NCBI RefSeq assembly: GCF_000972845.2
Contig: NC_040021.1
Location: 6,119,291 to 6,183,290, forward strand
From: Larimichthys crocea
Taxonomy: Eukaryota; Chordata; Actinopteri; Sciaenidae
Direction of reading: 5' to 3'
DNA: 64,000 bases
The position numbers and the translations under genes were made by a program. This document shows, piece by piece, positions 11,087 through 24,600 of this stretch (the stretch's first letter is position 1; each line of letters starts with the position of its first letter). The notes beneath the pieces are model-generated. The model did not search any database, was not told the DNA's origin, and was given only the letters and a program-made list of their open reading frames with translations.

Positions 11087-12723
11087 TAGGCAACTGTTCG
11101 CCATATCAACCTTATAAGGCGTACTTGTTCTGCTACCCCAACCTGACAAAAAAAATCCATCAAGCAAATTTCTGATATTAACAGTGAACATAACTCCATG
11201 TATTGTGAAATCAACTGAGAATTAACAGCTCTGCAACAAATATTAAGATGTAGGCGACCGCCGAGCCAAAGTAAACAAGTGTCAGATGAAGAAGAGTCTT
11301 TATCTGACAGGCTTAGATTATCCTGATGTTTTGGATGTTATGGATCATCGGTTCAGAGAGTAAATAGCTCCAGCGGGATGCTGGTGTCGCTGTGCGCCTG
11401 CCAGGGAACTGTTTGCAAACACAGCATGATAAGGACGTGGTACATCGGGGCTGTTTATTTTCAGAGTCTTTGTGTGCAGCTTTAATATGCACAGTTACCA
11501 GTAACTCGATCCTGCTGTTTTCCTGTCAAAATTTAAGGTCTTCTTCTGGTCCATGCATGAAAGCTGAGAAATGCGTCACCTGCAGGTCAGTTATAAAAAG
11601 ACTCTGACCCAGTGGTGGCACGCTAAAATAACCATAAACTTCAACATCCTCCCATTCCACAACAACATACATACTGTATATAGCCTAAGTAGGTAGAAGT
11701 AGTAAAGTGTGAAAGATTGATGGCCCAGTTCATGCAAATCAGTTTTTTTTGTGAGACAGTTTGTGTCCTCTGGGCATTTTCACCTCCACCTTCTCCAGCC
11801 TGAGTGAGCCTCTCCCCACAGTCTCTTGGTTTTTAAGTAACATTAACCTTGTTGGCTGTGGTAGGTCCCGCAAGCGTCTGTGTTTAACAGCACACAGTCA
11901 GCTTGAATTCATACATTTGCACTCAGTGGGGAGCGGTGCAACTTCAAAGCCACGGCTGGCTGGTCCCTAATTTGCTTGTATCAAATTGAAGTGTTGCCGT
12001 GAAACCCAGAACAGAAGCGCCTCGTGACTAGCCGTGGGACTATTTTTCCACCAAGAGGGAGTGTTAGAGGCAGGTTACAACAGCGGCATTAAACATATGT
12101 TGTCTCACTTTTGTTTGATTTATTACATTTGAAAATTTTGCTCCCATCTATTTTCCCCCAGCTGACAGGCTGAATTACATAATATACAAAACAGCAGAGG
12201 ACCTGTGACCCCGCTCGCATGAAGAGTTGTTTTGCTTCCCTGAACTACGTCGATTCCAGTGGAAACATCCACACATCAAAGACTTTCTTTTGCAAAAAAC
12301 TAAAAAAAAACGAAAGTAGTTTGACTCTTCAAGAAAGGGGCTGTGGTGGACAAAGGTGGGTTTTGTGTGATGAAAATGGTCCATAAAGGCCCATTGAGGA
12401 GCACAGGAGGGAAATAAATGTGATCTGATTGAAGAAGGCGTGTTGTGACGGGACAGAGGATGTGTTTGGAACAGGAGCTCAGCTGTGAGATGCCCGTATG
12501 AAAGTGTTTGCCATCCCGAGAGACATGTGATAGGAGACGTAGTTATGCCAAAAATTTGAGGCAAATCCGTGTGTCAGTGTGCACAGCATAGATGTTTGTA
12601 TGTATGCTATATGGTTCTATTTTATAGACAAGATTAATTCATTAAAACATACTGCAGAGTCTAATGGTGTGTACTGTCAACAGTAGAGGACAGCAGAGTT
12701 GCAGCTCATTTAAATGTGCGTGT
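11087..12723. other. Non-coding, nothing identified
   Basis: AT-rich with mixed short frames. The frame 12175-12564 minus (129 codons) contains no recognisable motif and lies within the length expected by chance for this composition. Confidence 0.5.
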
Positions 12724-13045
12724 ATTAACCATAGACTGCATAAAACATGGAGGTTGTATCTGTGACATCACCTACAATATTAATTCTGCATAACTTTAAG
12801 CCTTAATATATTTTAAATGGATGAGCTAAATAAAATTCACCCTCAGTACAGTTGTCATGAATGTGTAAATTAGCTATAGAGACCAAGCTGTTTTTTTGTA
12901 CCAGGCTGTAAACATGTTTATTTTTGTTTTGAAGTTGGACATTTGAACATGGGGACTTATGGAGACTGACTCGTTCTGGAGCCAGCCCCAAGTGGCCGTT
13001 TGAGGAACTGCAGTTTTGGCACTCATCGGCTTCACTTCACAGCCA
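12724..13045 (+). repeat. Dispersed repeat family A, near full length
   Basis: Begins with CCATAGACTGCATAAAACAT and ends near GGCACTCATCGGCTTCAC. A second long copy lies inverted at 45155-45512, and pieces lie at 20694-20760 and 57715-57860. Shared blocks include TGTACCAGGCTGTAAACATG, GGACTTATGGAGAC and CTTTAAGCCTTAATATA. I recognise the sequence as a repeat common in percomorph fish but do not assign a class. No open frame or tRNA-like head is evident, so it is probably non-autonomous. Confidence 0.65.
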
Positions 13046-14470
13046 AGGTGTTTGCTGCTTGGTATTAAAATGTTCTCTTTTCCCTAATCCAATAAAGGTG
13101 AACACCTCCCACACTTTGGTAAACGTACTCCCTTGGGTTTTGTTGTGACCAAAGTTAGATTGGATTCATAAAAACACGTGCAAACCAGATATTCTTGGAT
13201 ATTTTGGAACCAGCATTGAACCAGCAACATATCTGCTGGTTAATAGTCGTGCCATCAACTGTTGACGAGTCAAATAATGCAAGTGTTGGAAGGAAGTTAT
13301 GTTGTAATAAGGTCCAAAATCAGGTCTTATCACTCTCTTTGGTCTTCAAAAATGTGCAAGTGAAAAGAAGTAACATTATCTCTGCAAACAAGAGCCAGTA
13401 AGATGTAATTATGGGATCTATTTTTAAAATGAGCACAGTGCAGTAACTTTTCCATCAGAAAGTATCAACATATACAGCTACATAAATATATGCTGCATGA
13501 ACAGATGTGAACACACTCACGCTATAATTATTTTGGTCAGTAATCAGAGAATGTATTTTTCTAAGTCCCAATCCTGTCAGCCTGAAGTACGATCCACCAC
13601 AACAGTTGGATGCCTCAGTAGGATCCCGCCATTCATAAGAATAAGAAGCAGGAAATCAAGTGCTTTCCAACTGTTTTATTAGCCATGTGAGAGTATCTGT
13701 CATCCCCCTCCTGCTGCTACTCTCTGATGAGAAATGAGAGACTTTGAGGCGAGCGGCTGCCCTCCATCATCTCAGAGGGCTTCAGCCAAACTATACACTC
13801 CAGAACAGAAATCTGACCGAGGCCGACAACGCTGGCAGGAAATTAATGACATTCCCAAACGTAAGTGGCTGCCTTTTACTCAGATTGAAAGTTATACAGT
13901 TGGTCTGCTCCTCCAATCAATCCTTGGATGAAAAATATTGTTTAACATGTATTTCACAACTTAATTTAATTAAAAGCTGCCTGTGATAAAGACGGATAAA
14001 TGTGGGATACATTTTTGTATCTTCAATAACATGGCGACATGTGGTGTAAACCAACCACCCGACCTGTTATGTATATCAGATGAGGAGAGAAGGAGAAACA
14101 GAAAAACCATGGCCATGTCCGAGGTCACGGGGTCGAGGCATGCAGAGTGCCAGCAGACAGAGCATGACCTTCTTGGCGGGAAGGAAAAACCATTTGACAG
14201 GAGACACAACTTGGAGATGAAGATGGATCACACCAGGAATAGCACAGACATTGTTCCAAAAGGCCAAAAACATGATCAGTGCTCAAAAGGCTATTTATCT
14301 TCATCCTCGAAACAGTTTAGTGTTACATTTTTGCAATTGCAGAAGTTTCCCAAGAGGCTGGATGGATGTCTTCTAATGGCAACTAACACAAGATGTACAC
14401 GGAAGTTATATGCATGGCAAGTCTGTCTGTCTGTGAAACACACTGCCGGACAGATTGACAAGAATTCAGC
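13046..14470. other. Non-coding; holds most of the longest open frame in the window
   Basis: The frame 13983-14510 plus is 175 codons, the longest in the window. It runs through AT-rich sequence, has no domain I recognise, and extends into the repeat starting at 14471. In 64 kb of six-frame sequence about one frame this long is expected by chance. No promoter or splice signals were noted. Confidence 0.5.
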
Positions 14471-15078
14471 TAGAGATCGACTGATTCATCACTTTATGAA
14501 TCAGCACTGATAGGAAGTTTTACAAAGTCATTAGGAACTTGGCTCCGATATCTGCACAACCTCCACCAGTCATGCGGAGACGTGTTGTAGCGATCAGTGC
14601 TTAAACACACACCCACAAGTCAACTCAGGAAATATCAATGCCGGTGTTTTAAGCCAAAAAGAAAAGTGCATCTACTCACCGGCTGTCCTGAGAGTGATGG
14701 CTGATTAGTTTACCAACTGCTGGCAACGAGACAAAATCTGCATATTTCTACAGAATTGTATTATTCTCCAACTCTATCCTCTAACTTCATTATTCTGCGT
14801 AACCACCATCAAACCTTCCAGCTTCCAGGTTGGCCGACTGCAGCACAGCGGCCGGACCGTGGGAGGTAAAACTCCGGAGAGATGTCAACAAATTACTAAC
14901 ATGTCATTGAGACACAAGAGGTTCACTTGGGTTCATTTTCATTGGCAAGCTGACTTAAATTTGAGTGTTTTTGTTTGCAACTGGGTTTTGTATTGAGCAC
15001 TGACCGATCAGCTTTTCTCTGCTTCCAAACTATCCTTATTATATCAGCCTCTAAAGATCCACTATAGATCAACCTCTA
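14471..15078 (+). mobile_element. Non-autonomous DNA element, TAGAG-GATCGAC ends (possibly hAT-like)
   Basis: The left end TAGAGATCGACTGATT and right end GATCAACCTCTA are imperfect inverted repeats of each other. Just inside the ends are decayed CCGATATCTGCACAACCTCC and GACCGATCAGC words typical of a teleost repeat whose ends read TAGAGGTCGACCGAT. About 608 bp with no transposase frame. A 9-bp perfect stem CTGATTCAT/ATGAATCAG lies just inside the left end. Target-site duplication not seen, so the hAT assignment is tentative. Confidence 0.5.
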
Positions 15079-15450
15079 CCAGATACATAGCTGAACCATC
15101 ACCAACAATTAGTGGTTGTTTGTCTGTCTGTCTCATTCTCTCGGCTAGGGCCTTTCTGCTCTGCTATCTGCTGTATGTGTATGTGGAGCCCGGCCCTCGT
15201 GTCAACAGTGTAACGCAGAATAGATCAGAGGACGGGGAAGCAAAAAGATCTCCATCCAGAACCGGGTTTGGAATGGCATCCGAATCCTCAGCCAAGGCGT
15301 TATCGGACACACTAATCAGCGAGAATTCCTGTATCAGAACAATAATAATAAGTAAATTGAGTTTATTGGAAAGATAATTGACCTGAGAAACAAATACCAT
15401 TCCCATCAGCCTCTGCTGTATCTGCAACACATTAAACTAAGATGGTGCAC

Positions 15451-15472
15451 GTAGTAGTAGTAGTAGTAGTAG
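15451..15472 (+). repeat. (GTA)7 microsatellite
   Basis: About seven uninterrupted GTA units directly after GATGGTGCAC. Perfect repeat, therefore probably polymorphic in length. Confidence 0.9.
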
Positions 15473-18268
15473 ACAACAGCATTCAGCTCAGAGCACAGTC
15501 TTGCTGACATCTTAATGTGAATCTATGAACTGTTATACATTAATATATCTGTTCTGAGCCCATCTGAGATCATTGGTTGCGCCATTGTTCTATAATTCCT
15601 ATTTCTGCATTGTTTGTAGTCACAGAAAAGATGCTGCTACTCGTTAGCATCAGAAAAACAGGGCACCACTTCTGTTTTGCAACTCAAAGAAATTCCTGCT
15701 GTCGTGCCTTGAAAGCAAACTTGCAGATCGGCTGACGCAGACAACAGAAAAATGAGCCCATCACAATATGAACCGTTTGATTTGTTTGATGTTCCATTTG
15801 TCCCCAAGAAGAAATGTGGCAGAAAATATGCTAAACTGATTGGCGGTAGAAAGACTGAACCTCAACCAAACCAGAGAAAAGAAGCTATCTGAAAATCTGT
15901 GCATGCAAACACGGAGACAAGTCCTCATCCGCACAACCACATGATTCACACCGTGAACAGACACATCGGCTGTATCGTATCCTAGCTTCCCGTGGGCCAA
16001 CATTGCTTTGCTATCATTGCCCACACTTAATAAAATCCATAACTGCTAAGCAAAGGCTCCTTTGTTTTCTCAACATTGTTGTCACTAAAATATCTGTCGT
16101 CCAAATAATTTTTGTCTTGCATAGATTAAGCATTGTAGAGTGTGACTCATCGTCTTTGTAGCTGTAATGAAAAACACCCTTGTGGATGTCAGGGATCAGC
16201 AAAGTCATCAAATGTAAAATTCTTGTGGTGGCTGTATTAATGTGGTTAAAAAAAACCTGATGATTGATGTTAGTGCTCCACGTTGGACCTGTGAGGATTT
16301 ATGTGATAATTAACCTGCTGTGCTTTTCCTGTTGCTTACTGGAAAACCTGTTTTATGCAAATTCCAGAACATTGCTTCAACAGTTCTTCCTGCTAATTTG
16401 GATCAATGGAGGCCAACACCCCTAAAAGCCACGAAACCCAGCACGGCTTTATTGCTCACACTATCTGCTCACATTTACTGTAACTGAAAGCACTTATTTG
16501 TTACAATTTCCTATGATTCTCTGAACACAAATATGTCTGTCCGCGTTAGACTTATTTTCTCTGCAGCTCTTTCATCTTCCTTTTAACAACAGCTCATCAA
16601 AGACAAGCAAGCCGTAACACTACTGTAGGGCTGAGGTTTGAGGTTTTGCATGAAGCACAAAATGTGATTCATGCAAAAACACCAGATGATTAAAACATCT
16701 TACCCAAACAAACATCTGTTAACCAGGCAAGTGTTGCGAGTTTCACTTAATCCGCATTGAAGTAGCTTGAAAAGATTATCTGGATCGGGAGGTCAAAGTT
16801 CTGCTGGAGGTTTATTGCGCAACAGTCTTTTTGGCCTAAATGGCATCTCTGCTCTGGCTTAATGAAGATCAAGGGTTGCTTGTGTATGTTGGAGTAAATA
16901 AGCCAGAGAGGAGAGTTTAAATAAACCACCTGTAACTTTATTATACTATATAGTCCTTCATTTAACACCACAATTCAAGTAACTTAAGGACTTTCCTCTT
17001 TATGACAGCCTTATGTAACTGTCCACCCATCCACACCTAGCCATGCATTAGCCTCACATGCCCTGTCGCTGGTATGATGTTCAGGCCGTTGACGCAGGGT
17101 TAAGTTAGTCTAGATCATATCTGCAAACGAGGTCTCGGAAGCACAGAGGAGCAGCATATTTCAGTGGCAGGCCGGCTGCAGATAAAGCTAATAATACCAG
17201 GCAAAGAACAAATCACAGCAGCACCCGATTAAGCAGCAGACGAGGAAATGTGATGGAATGTGTGCTTTTCAACACTCCCAGTGTGATTTCATCAAAACCA
17301 AAACAGCTACCAGTGTTTGGAGCCGTTACTGAACAGTGTTTGCTCTCTCTTGTTCTCTGTCGTCATTTTTTTCTTTTAATAAATATGGTGATTAATTTAG
17401 ATCTGATGATAATTATAAGAGAAACAAGGAGGAATGATCGGACTTTCGCGAATCCGCACGCACACCATTGAGAGGTGCTACACTGAATACTGGCGGCATC
17501 CTTAAAATACTTTTTTGTTTTTTATAAATCAAATATGCAGTTCAAAAAAATCTGAAATCTGTTAAGCTTTAAATCTGTAAGCCTTCACTCCTCTATCTGC
17601 CGTACTGCAGCTGGTCTTGCTCACGCTCCTGAGGGATTTACACTCAGTAGCAAAAGAATTTTCACAGTCGTGCCAAGCTCAAACTAGTGAGTTTATTGTA
17701 TATTTGAGCAATACAGATTGAAAGGAGAATGTAACAGAAAACGACAGAGTGACAGATATTGAGTATATGATATATTTGGTCAGATCATGGCAGTCACTGG
17801 AGGTCAGCTTCGGTTTCAGGTGTATTCAGACAAATGGCCTTTGAGCTGACAGGCCGACGTTATGTAACTTTCCTTTCTTTTAAATACTGTAAATCTAGAT
17901 TTTTGTGTCCTAAATGGTTTTAACTGTGGAGATACAGTTAGAGAATGAAGAATCACACATTTGGTCTAGTTAAAACTCATCAGAGAGGCGCAACCTTATG
18001 TACAATGTGCATTTACGTTGATCTCCAGGAGCTGCTCCGTCACAGTTCTGCCTGAAGGACACGTCATGAATTCTTCAGAAAGATTATCCAGGATAGACTT
18101 TAGAGCGGAAGTGACTGTGTACAGCCCGAGCTGCAAGCTGCACAGCACAACAGTGATGGCTTTCAAGCAATACACCCACATTAGAGTCTGTCAAGGTCTA
18201 CTCCACCTTGTACCACAGTACAGTTAAGTACAGAATTATTGAAATCCTTTGATTTGGCCAGAGAGTAT
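15473..18268. other. Long non-coding stretch
   Basis: No repeat family, RNA gene or convincing exon recognised. Open frames are all below 90 codons and lack motifs. A pyrimidine tract with TCTCTGCAG near 16565 resembles a splice acceptor, but no plausible exon with a donor follows. Confidence 0.5.
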
Positions 18269-18900
18269 TTATTTAAACAAAATGCACTTATCATTTTGTT
18301 GAAATATTGTCAAATTCCATTTATCCTGCAGAAAGAGGCCACTATCGTCAGGGAATACCATTTCTATGAAAGGGTGTGCATCGTCTGCAACAATGCTTAG
18401 GTAGGTGGTACATGTCAAAGTAACATCCACATGAATGGCAGGACCCAAGTTTTCACAGCAGAACATTACCCAAAGCTTCACCCTGCCTCCTATATACACA
18501 ACAAACTGCAACGTACTGTGTGTTCTGACACCTTTCAGTACCAGCATGAACTTTTCAACTATTTGAGCTACAGTAGCTTATAGTACCATGTGCATCGATG
18601 AGCTTTGGTCACCCATGATTCTGTCACCGGTTCCTTGGACCACTTTTGATAGGTACTGACCACTGCAGACCGGGAACACAACACAAGAGCTGCAGTTTTG
18701 GAGATGCTCTGACCCAATTATCGAGCCTTCACAATTTTACTCTTTTCAAAAGTTGCTCAAATCTTTACGTTTGCCCATTTTTCAACTTTGAGGATAAAAT
18801 GGTCACTTACTGCCTAATGATTCCTACCACTGACAAATGCCATGATAACAAGATAATCCCTGTTATTCCCGTCACCTGTAAGTGGTGTTTATGCCTTGCA
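18269..18900 (-). pseudogene. Tc1/mariner-type transposase fossil with internal deletion
   Basis: On the minus strand an ATG at 18778 starts MGKRKDLSNF, the usual N-terminus of a fish Tc1-like transposase with an N-terminal helix-turn-helix, then hits a stop. Further down, 18547-18269 reads VKLWVMFCCENLGP, IHVDVTLTCTTYLSIVADD, HPFIEMVFPD and SGLFLQD, matching the catalytic-core region ending at the second Asp. The part between the N-terminal DNA-binding half and VKLWVMF, which should carry the first catalytic Asp, is deleted. The C-terminus after LFLQD is degenerate. It therefore cannot make active transposase. The 5' non-coding part continues to about 18900; terminal inverted repeats were not located. 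Family assignment rests on motif recall. Confidence 0.85.
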
Positions 18901-20693
18901 TGTGTCTTTAACACCAAAAGGTCCATGAGCCACTGCTGTCTGTACAGAGTCTCTAAAAGGGTCACTTTTAACTTTAAGAGATGGTGAAGTTTTCCATCAG
19001 TCTTTCTTCATGGGCGCTGACGTAACAGAGGTCTTTTGCGTCTTCTCAGTAGACTTTGGTTGTACGTACCAACTGAAATTTGTTGTGCGAACCAAGTTTT
19101 GGGGTCAAGATTCCTTATAGAGCCTTTTTCTCTGTAAGTTAATTCACCCATTTTTTCACTCTTAGAGTTTCCATCCAGGCATTGCAGCCATGAGTTAGTG
19201 TTCGCTTTATTATTCCACCGAATCACAGAATAGCTGTAGCAGGAAGCTGCTGTTGGCCTTCAGCATTGATTCTCTTCTGTGGTTGATAGAAATAGAACCC
19301 AACAATAACTTTCTACAGGAGGAATGCCAGTGATTGAGAAAATAGATAAAAAACAAATGCACTTTTTAATGAATGACTTGCGTAACAGTGTCCATATTAT
19401 ATCATCCTCCTGGAGTAACCCTGATCCTTGAACTACAGCTTCAAAGGAGATCTACTTGCGTAACTTTTGGCCTGTTTTGATTTTAGGCCAGCAGTTGTGC
19501 CATCTTATAACTACGTTAAATCCTTTCTTCCATATCTGTCGACATGCTGCGAGTCAATGGCAAACCCGGGCTGCAGATTTTAAATCCTGATGTTGGAGAA
19601 TTGATTTAAACTTACATAAACCGTGCCCATAGTTTAAAAGCTTCTATATGAGAGGAGATTAATTTGTCCAACATGTATAAGGAATGATCCAATGCCAGGT
19701 GTAACAACTTCACTGAGTCATTTATTAAATGTAGTGCGTTTCATTTAATCCACTGCCAATAAATCAGAGGGTTCCAGCGCTGTTTAAATCAAGTGATTTA
19801 CAGAAAGGTATAGAGTGTCCACACGCTACCGTATGCATACGTTTGCCAGTTTGATAATAATCTCACACGATAAACAAACAGTGTACGACGGTGATTGTTA
19901 TGTAATCTATCACAATGTAAATATTACATAACGAGGAATGGGTTGAGGTTTGGTGGACACACTTCTGAAATTAACCAGATGTCGTCTCGATTAGTTTTGG
20001 TAACACACTGGATTCATTGAGTACAGAGGAGGTTCCACATATCCTGTCCACAGGGCCTGTGACTGACTGTGTGTGTGTGGTTTACATCTCCACAGAGTAC
20101 CAAAGAAATCTCTCAGATCTACCAACTGAGTGCACTCTGTAGTGTGGCTTTCTGTGATTATCTCATCATGTAGGTCGGAATCTACCTCCACCTCCCCTAC
20201 AAACAAGAGACTGTATAGACTCATTGTGTAAAAAGCGTGTCTTTCCTTGCGTCATAAACCTCAAATAATCCTACTCTATTCATCTGAGATAAACATTTTC
20301 ACATTTTACAGGTAGAGTGATGAAGACAGATCAGCGTACAGATATCTGCCTGTATGACTCCAGGTTATGTGCTTTTGTGTTTTATATTTTTAGATGCAGC
20401 CCTGCTCACATTTTAATATTATTTTATATGTGATGATTCAGATTCACAGCCGTTGATATATCAACTTGCATGCATATTGAAATAATTCTATAAACATGCT
20501 GAATAGTAGCATCAAAATGTTGCGCTGGATGTGAGGTAGTTGTTTAACTGGAGAATAAATTGGTGCCTCTGTGTTGGTTATTTAAGGAGGTAATATCACC
20601 CGTCATAGACTCTAAAAATAGATAATACTTTGAGGTATCCTGTCAACAGTTAATATATAATGAGGGAAAAGCCTTTGGCAGGACAGGAAATGT
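18901..20693. other. Non-coding, nothing identified
   Basis: AT-rich. The frame 19008-19226 minus sits beside the Tc1 relic but shows no transposon motif. No RNA gene or exon seen. Confidence 0.45.
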
Positions 20694-20760
20694 TTTTGTA
20701 CCAGGCTGTAAACATGTTGGATATTTTAACATGGGAACTTATGGAGACATCATAGAAGTT
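20694..20760 (+). repeat. Family A repeat, fragment
   Basis: TTGTACCAGGCTGTAAACATG followed by TTTTAACATGGGAACTTATGGAGAC matches the middle of the copy at 12724-13045, with a short deletion between the two blocks. Confidence 0.6.
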
Positions 20761-21598
20761 GCCGCTTGAATACGATAAACAAGTGGAGAGTGAAGAATGT
20801 GTAAGAAGGCCTCTTTGAGCCAGAGGGGTTAATATTGTTTTTGTACTGACGGATGCTGAATCTTATTTTGACTTTCGAACATCAGTTTTATGGTAAAATA
20901 CAGGACATTTGTTAATGATATATACAGCATAGTTACATAACCTAACCTGTTTCAACTTACATCAACAAGAGCTGCACAGAAATATAACGAGATGCCAGGG
21001 CAGAAGGACAATACTACAATCTACTTCCTTGTAAATCCAGCTGTTCCTTCATGATTGATCCTTAGTCTTGCACAAAGCCATCTTCAAACTTGGAGTTTTC
21101 AAATCTTTTTTTTCTTCTTCCTGTGGGCATAAATCCACCGAGCTTCCTTTAGTTCTGTTTTCTGCCCTTTTCAAAGTTATATCTCGGTAAAGCTTCTTGC
21201 TCCGAGACAGGCTCACCATTTAAGTGACTTTCCCTCCCACTGAGAGGCCCTGTGCTTTGGGGTCTTGGGGAATGGGGAGCAGATGCTAGAGGGAACAGCA
21301 GATACTGGACAACCTGAGCGTGGGGGAGAGGATGTCCCGTCACAGCCCTCAGACAGACAACACTTCCTCAGCCTGTCTGCTTTGGTCTGCTGTAGCCTAT
21401 ACTATTCCTGTTTGATACAATTATGTAATTATTTACATATTGTTACTTTGGATGGTACAAACAAGCTGTAGCAGGCAGCTGTTTTCAGCAAACAAGCACC
21501 AGACAGCAGACAAACAAAAGTTTGGTTATTAGATATAGACCAAAATATTTTCTTTTGTTGGTGGAGCGCAAATAATAGTGTTTTGTACGGCTGTTTGG
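20761..21598. other. Non-coding, nothing identified
   Basis: Mixed AT-rich sequence. The frames at 21149-21343 minus and 21265-21471 plus overlap on opposite strands over a slightly GC-richer patch and have no flanking splice signals. Confidence 0.45.
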
Positions 21599-21686
21599 GC
21601 TTGATGTAATATTTATGTTTGACTCAATAATAAAAACCAATCGCTTGATGTAATATTTATGTTTGACTCAATAATAAAAACCAATC
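21599..21686 (+). repeat. Perfect tandem doublet, 44 bp
   Basis: Bases 21599-21642 (starting GCTTGATGTAATATTTATG) are repeated without a mismatch at 21643-21686. Exactly two copies. Identity implies either a recent local duplication or an unmerged overlap between assembled pieces. Confidence 0.95.
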
Positions 21687-24600
21687 GTCATCGTCATTAC
21701 CACAAGTAGTCACAATAATGAAGCACCGCTAACATGACATTTACAAGTGATTTTAATATGACTTATTTATTACCGCCACCTGTCAATTAGTAGAAAAGTG
21801 ACAGATATCATCCGTGTGCATGAGCGTCCTCGATGCACCCAAAGCTTTGTATAAACATCACTCTGTAGTAGCTTCTGTGTGTGTCAAGACTGATATGATT
21901 TGATGCAGCGGAGGTGAACGGAGAGTTTGATTTAGCTGCTGGAGTTCGAGTGAACTGGTCAGTCCACTATTGTGTTATTGCGAGAAGTGACTCCCGGGGT
22001 TTATTCTGCTGAAACGCAGCTATCCAAATATTTGTATGTCAATGTGTTTTTGAAGCATTTGAGATTAGATAGACTCAGATCAGCTGCTCATCCGCAACAG
22101 CATCTCGTACGCCAAGACATTACACAATTCCCGGAGATTGACACGCTTACCAGGCTTACTAAAGTATTCCATTAAAACAGCAATGAATACGAATATCCAC
22201 AGGTACCTGCAGTATGACCTCAGGTTCTGCAACGGGTCAATTTAAAGAAAAACAGAGGTAAATCTGTGCCTTATTTTTCAACTTGTGCGTGTTTTCCGTG
22301 CCCTGCTGTGATAAGCCACTGGGGTTTCAGAGACTGTGTGATCTGGACCCAGAAATCTGAGACCAGTGAGATCATTATTAAACCATCAGCGCAGCCAAAA
22401 AGTCTAAATTCATTCACCATCCAGCAGCCTCGACGGCTCAGTCAAACCAGAAGCCTGTCTAAAGCAAACCAATCTGAGACAATCCGAGGTCTCATCCTTT
22501 ATGCCTTTAAACTAGATCCTGTTTTTCAGTATGAGTTATACAAGTCTGATCTGATCTTTTTTTTTGCTCAAATTCAAAGTGCAGCTGTTTTACTAGCAGG
22601 GAGCAACAACTTTAAAGGGTCCCAGGAGAATGACATCACTCCAATTGTTATGCAACTCAAGTGTCTGACGCCAAATTACAAGCTACAGCTAATTAGCATC
22701 AGCTAGATAATCAGGAGTAACAAATGGAAGCACTATTGAAAATGATGCTGAGTGATGATGAAGTTGAAATTTTGGTTATATTAATTAGTGAGCTTTAGAG
22801 GTGCTTATGAGCAGATTTTGTCACCTTTGGATGGAGCCAGGCGAGCTGATTCCCACTCTTCAACTTCTAACCTTCAAGCTGTATACATATATTTAAATTT
22901 TGACATTTACTGTATGAGAGAGGTATAAATCTTCTCATTTAACTCTCGGCAAGAACAAAAAAAAGATACATTATGGACATCTGCTGCAAACAAAATGAAG
23001 CAGGAGAGAAAATAAAAATAAAAGCCACTTATTAGTATAAACTCCAAACATAAATCTAAATTGCACAGAGAATAAATATAGTCACAAATAAAGTTTAATT
23101 GAACAGTGCATAAAAAACAGTGATTGCCCTCTTTTTGCTCATTATGTAACAAGCTTACAGCCTATTGTGACAAACTGGAGTGTCCAGATTCAAAGTACAG
23201 CTGTGGTGCACAGTTTGAAGGAGATAACAAATGTGTGCTGTGAACACATCATTGGAAATAAGTGACAAAACAAGTACAAGCATGGTTTAAAAATAGTGCC
23301 ATCAAGGCCATCAGACAGTGGACACGCATTTGTGAAATGTTTTTCAGACGTTCACTCAGCAACAAATTGACTCAACACTTGAGCCTTGTCCTGTTTGAAT
23401 CCTCCGTTTAGAGGACATGAAAACAGTTTGAGGGTACGTGATTGGCTGCTCTCGTCATGACTTGATTTTTGAGAGGGCCAAAAGTCAGTATGTGTTGGGT
23501 CGAAACCGAAATCCAATTATCATAAATTCTACAATCCCACCTCATTATTGTGGGTTTTCCAACGTAAATTAACCGACTTCCTCCGGGGGCCGAGGCACAG
23601 AAGCTAAAACTAAATCATGCATCGTAATAGGGTGCCATTTTCTCTCTTCTCTCTTTATATTTTTTGAGTGATGAGTGCAGTGCACTTTCTGACAGCATGA
23701 TGACGGTTGCAGTGTGCCAGGGTAATGAGATGCTAGGTGGTCCACACCCTCCACTGTCCCATGGTAGCTCATTAGTGATCATTTTCCAATGACTGTCTGT
23801 AGAACATTCGATAAAATAACTCGATGTTTTAATGAAACGAAGCATTGAGCCAAAGAGTGACACGATACAACGAAAAGCCAGAGTGACTTTCTTCTCTCGG
23901 TGGCTGTAAATCGGATAAATAAGTGCTTGTTAGCACAGTTTGCACATGTTCAGATACATGTGAACACTGAAACATACATATTTCTTTTGCGTGGGAAAGT
24001 TTTTTTTAAAAAATGACCGCTCTATGAACGCACATTTTTTTTATCGCTCTTTCATCTTTCCTTTCAACTATTTTTCTCTGGGAAAATGCCGTTCATTGTT
24101 TATAGTTTTAGGTTGAGATCAGGAAGTTAGAGGCTTTCAGTGAGTCACGAGACAAAAAAAATGTGCGTTGCGTGTTTTCTACATGTGTGTGGAGTGTGTT
24201 TATGCGTGTGATGGGATCTCGTTAAACTCCCGAGGACTGTCGGGGCAGTCGGACCCGGCCATTCACGGAAGAAGAGTAAGGAGTCCAAATATTGACTGAG
24301 CGTTACGTCAGAATCTCTCAGGGTCAGACCTCACAAAACCCTGTGCTCCTTTTAAAAAACCCAAAATAACTCAAGACTGCATTCCTGTCTCATTCCTCAG
24401 AGACGCACACTAGACATAACAGTGTGTTGACTGTGCATTGAAAGGAGTGCTAGCACCTTATTAGTGCTGCGTGGGTGTACAAGATGTGTGCGCCTGTAAC
24501 ATTGAGAAAAAAAAACAACAAATGTAAGTAATTATAACTCAGTAAAACATAAGGAGAAAGCTGCATGGAGCATTTTAAACTGCAGTACTGGACATTTAAA

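Noticed and set aside
13983..14510. Longest open frame in the window (175 codons)
   Set aside because: About one frame this long is expected by chance in six frames of 64 kb. It has no recognisable domain, and its end lies inside a transposon-like repeat.
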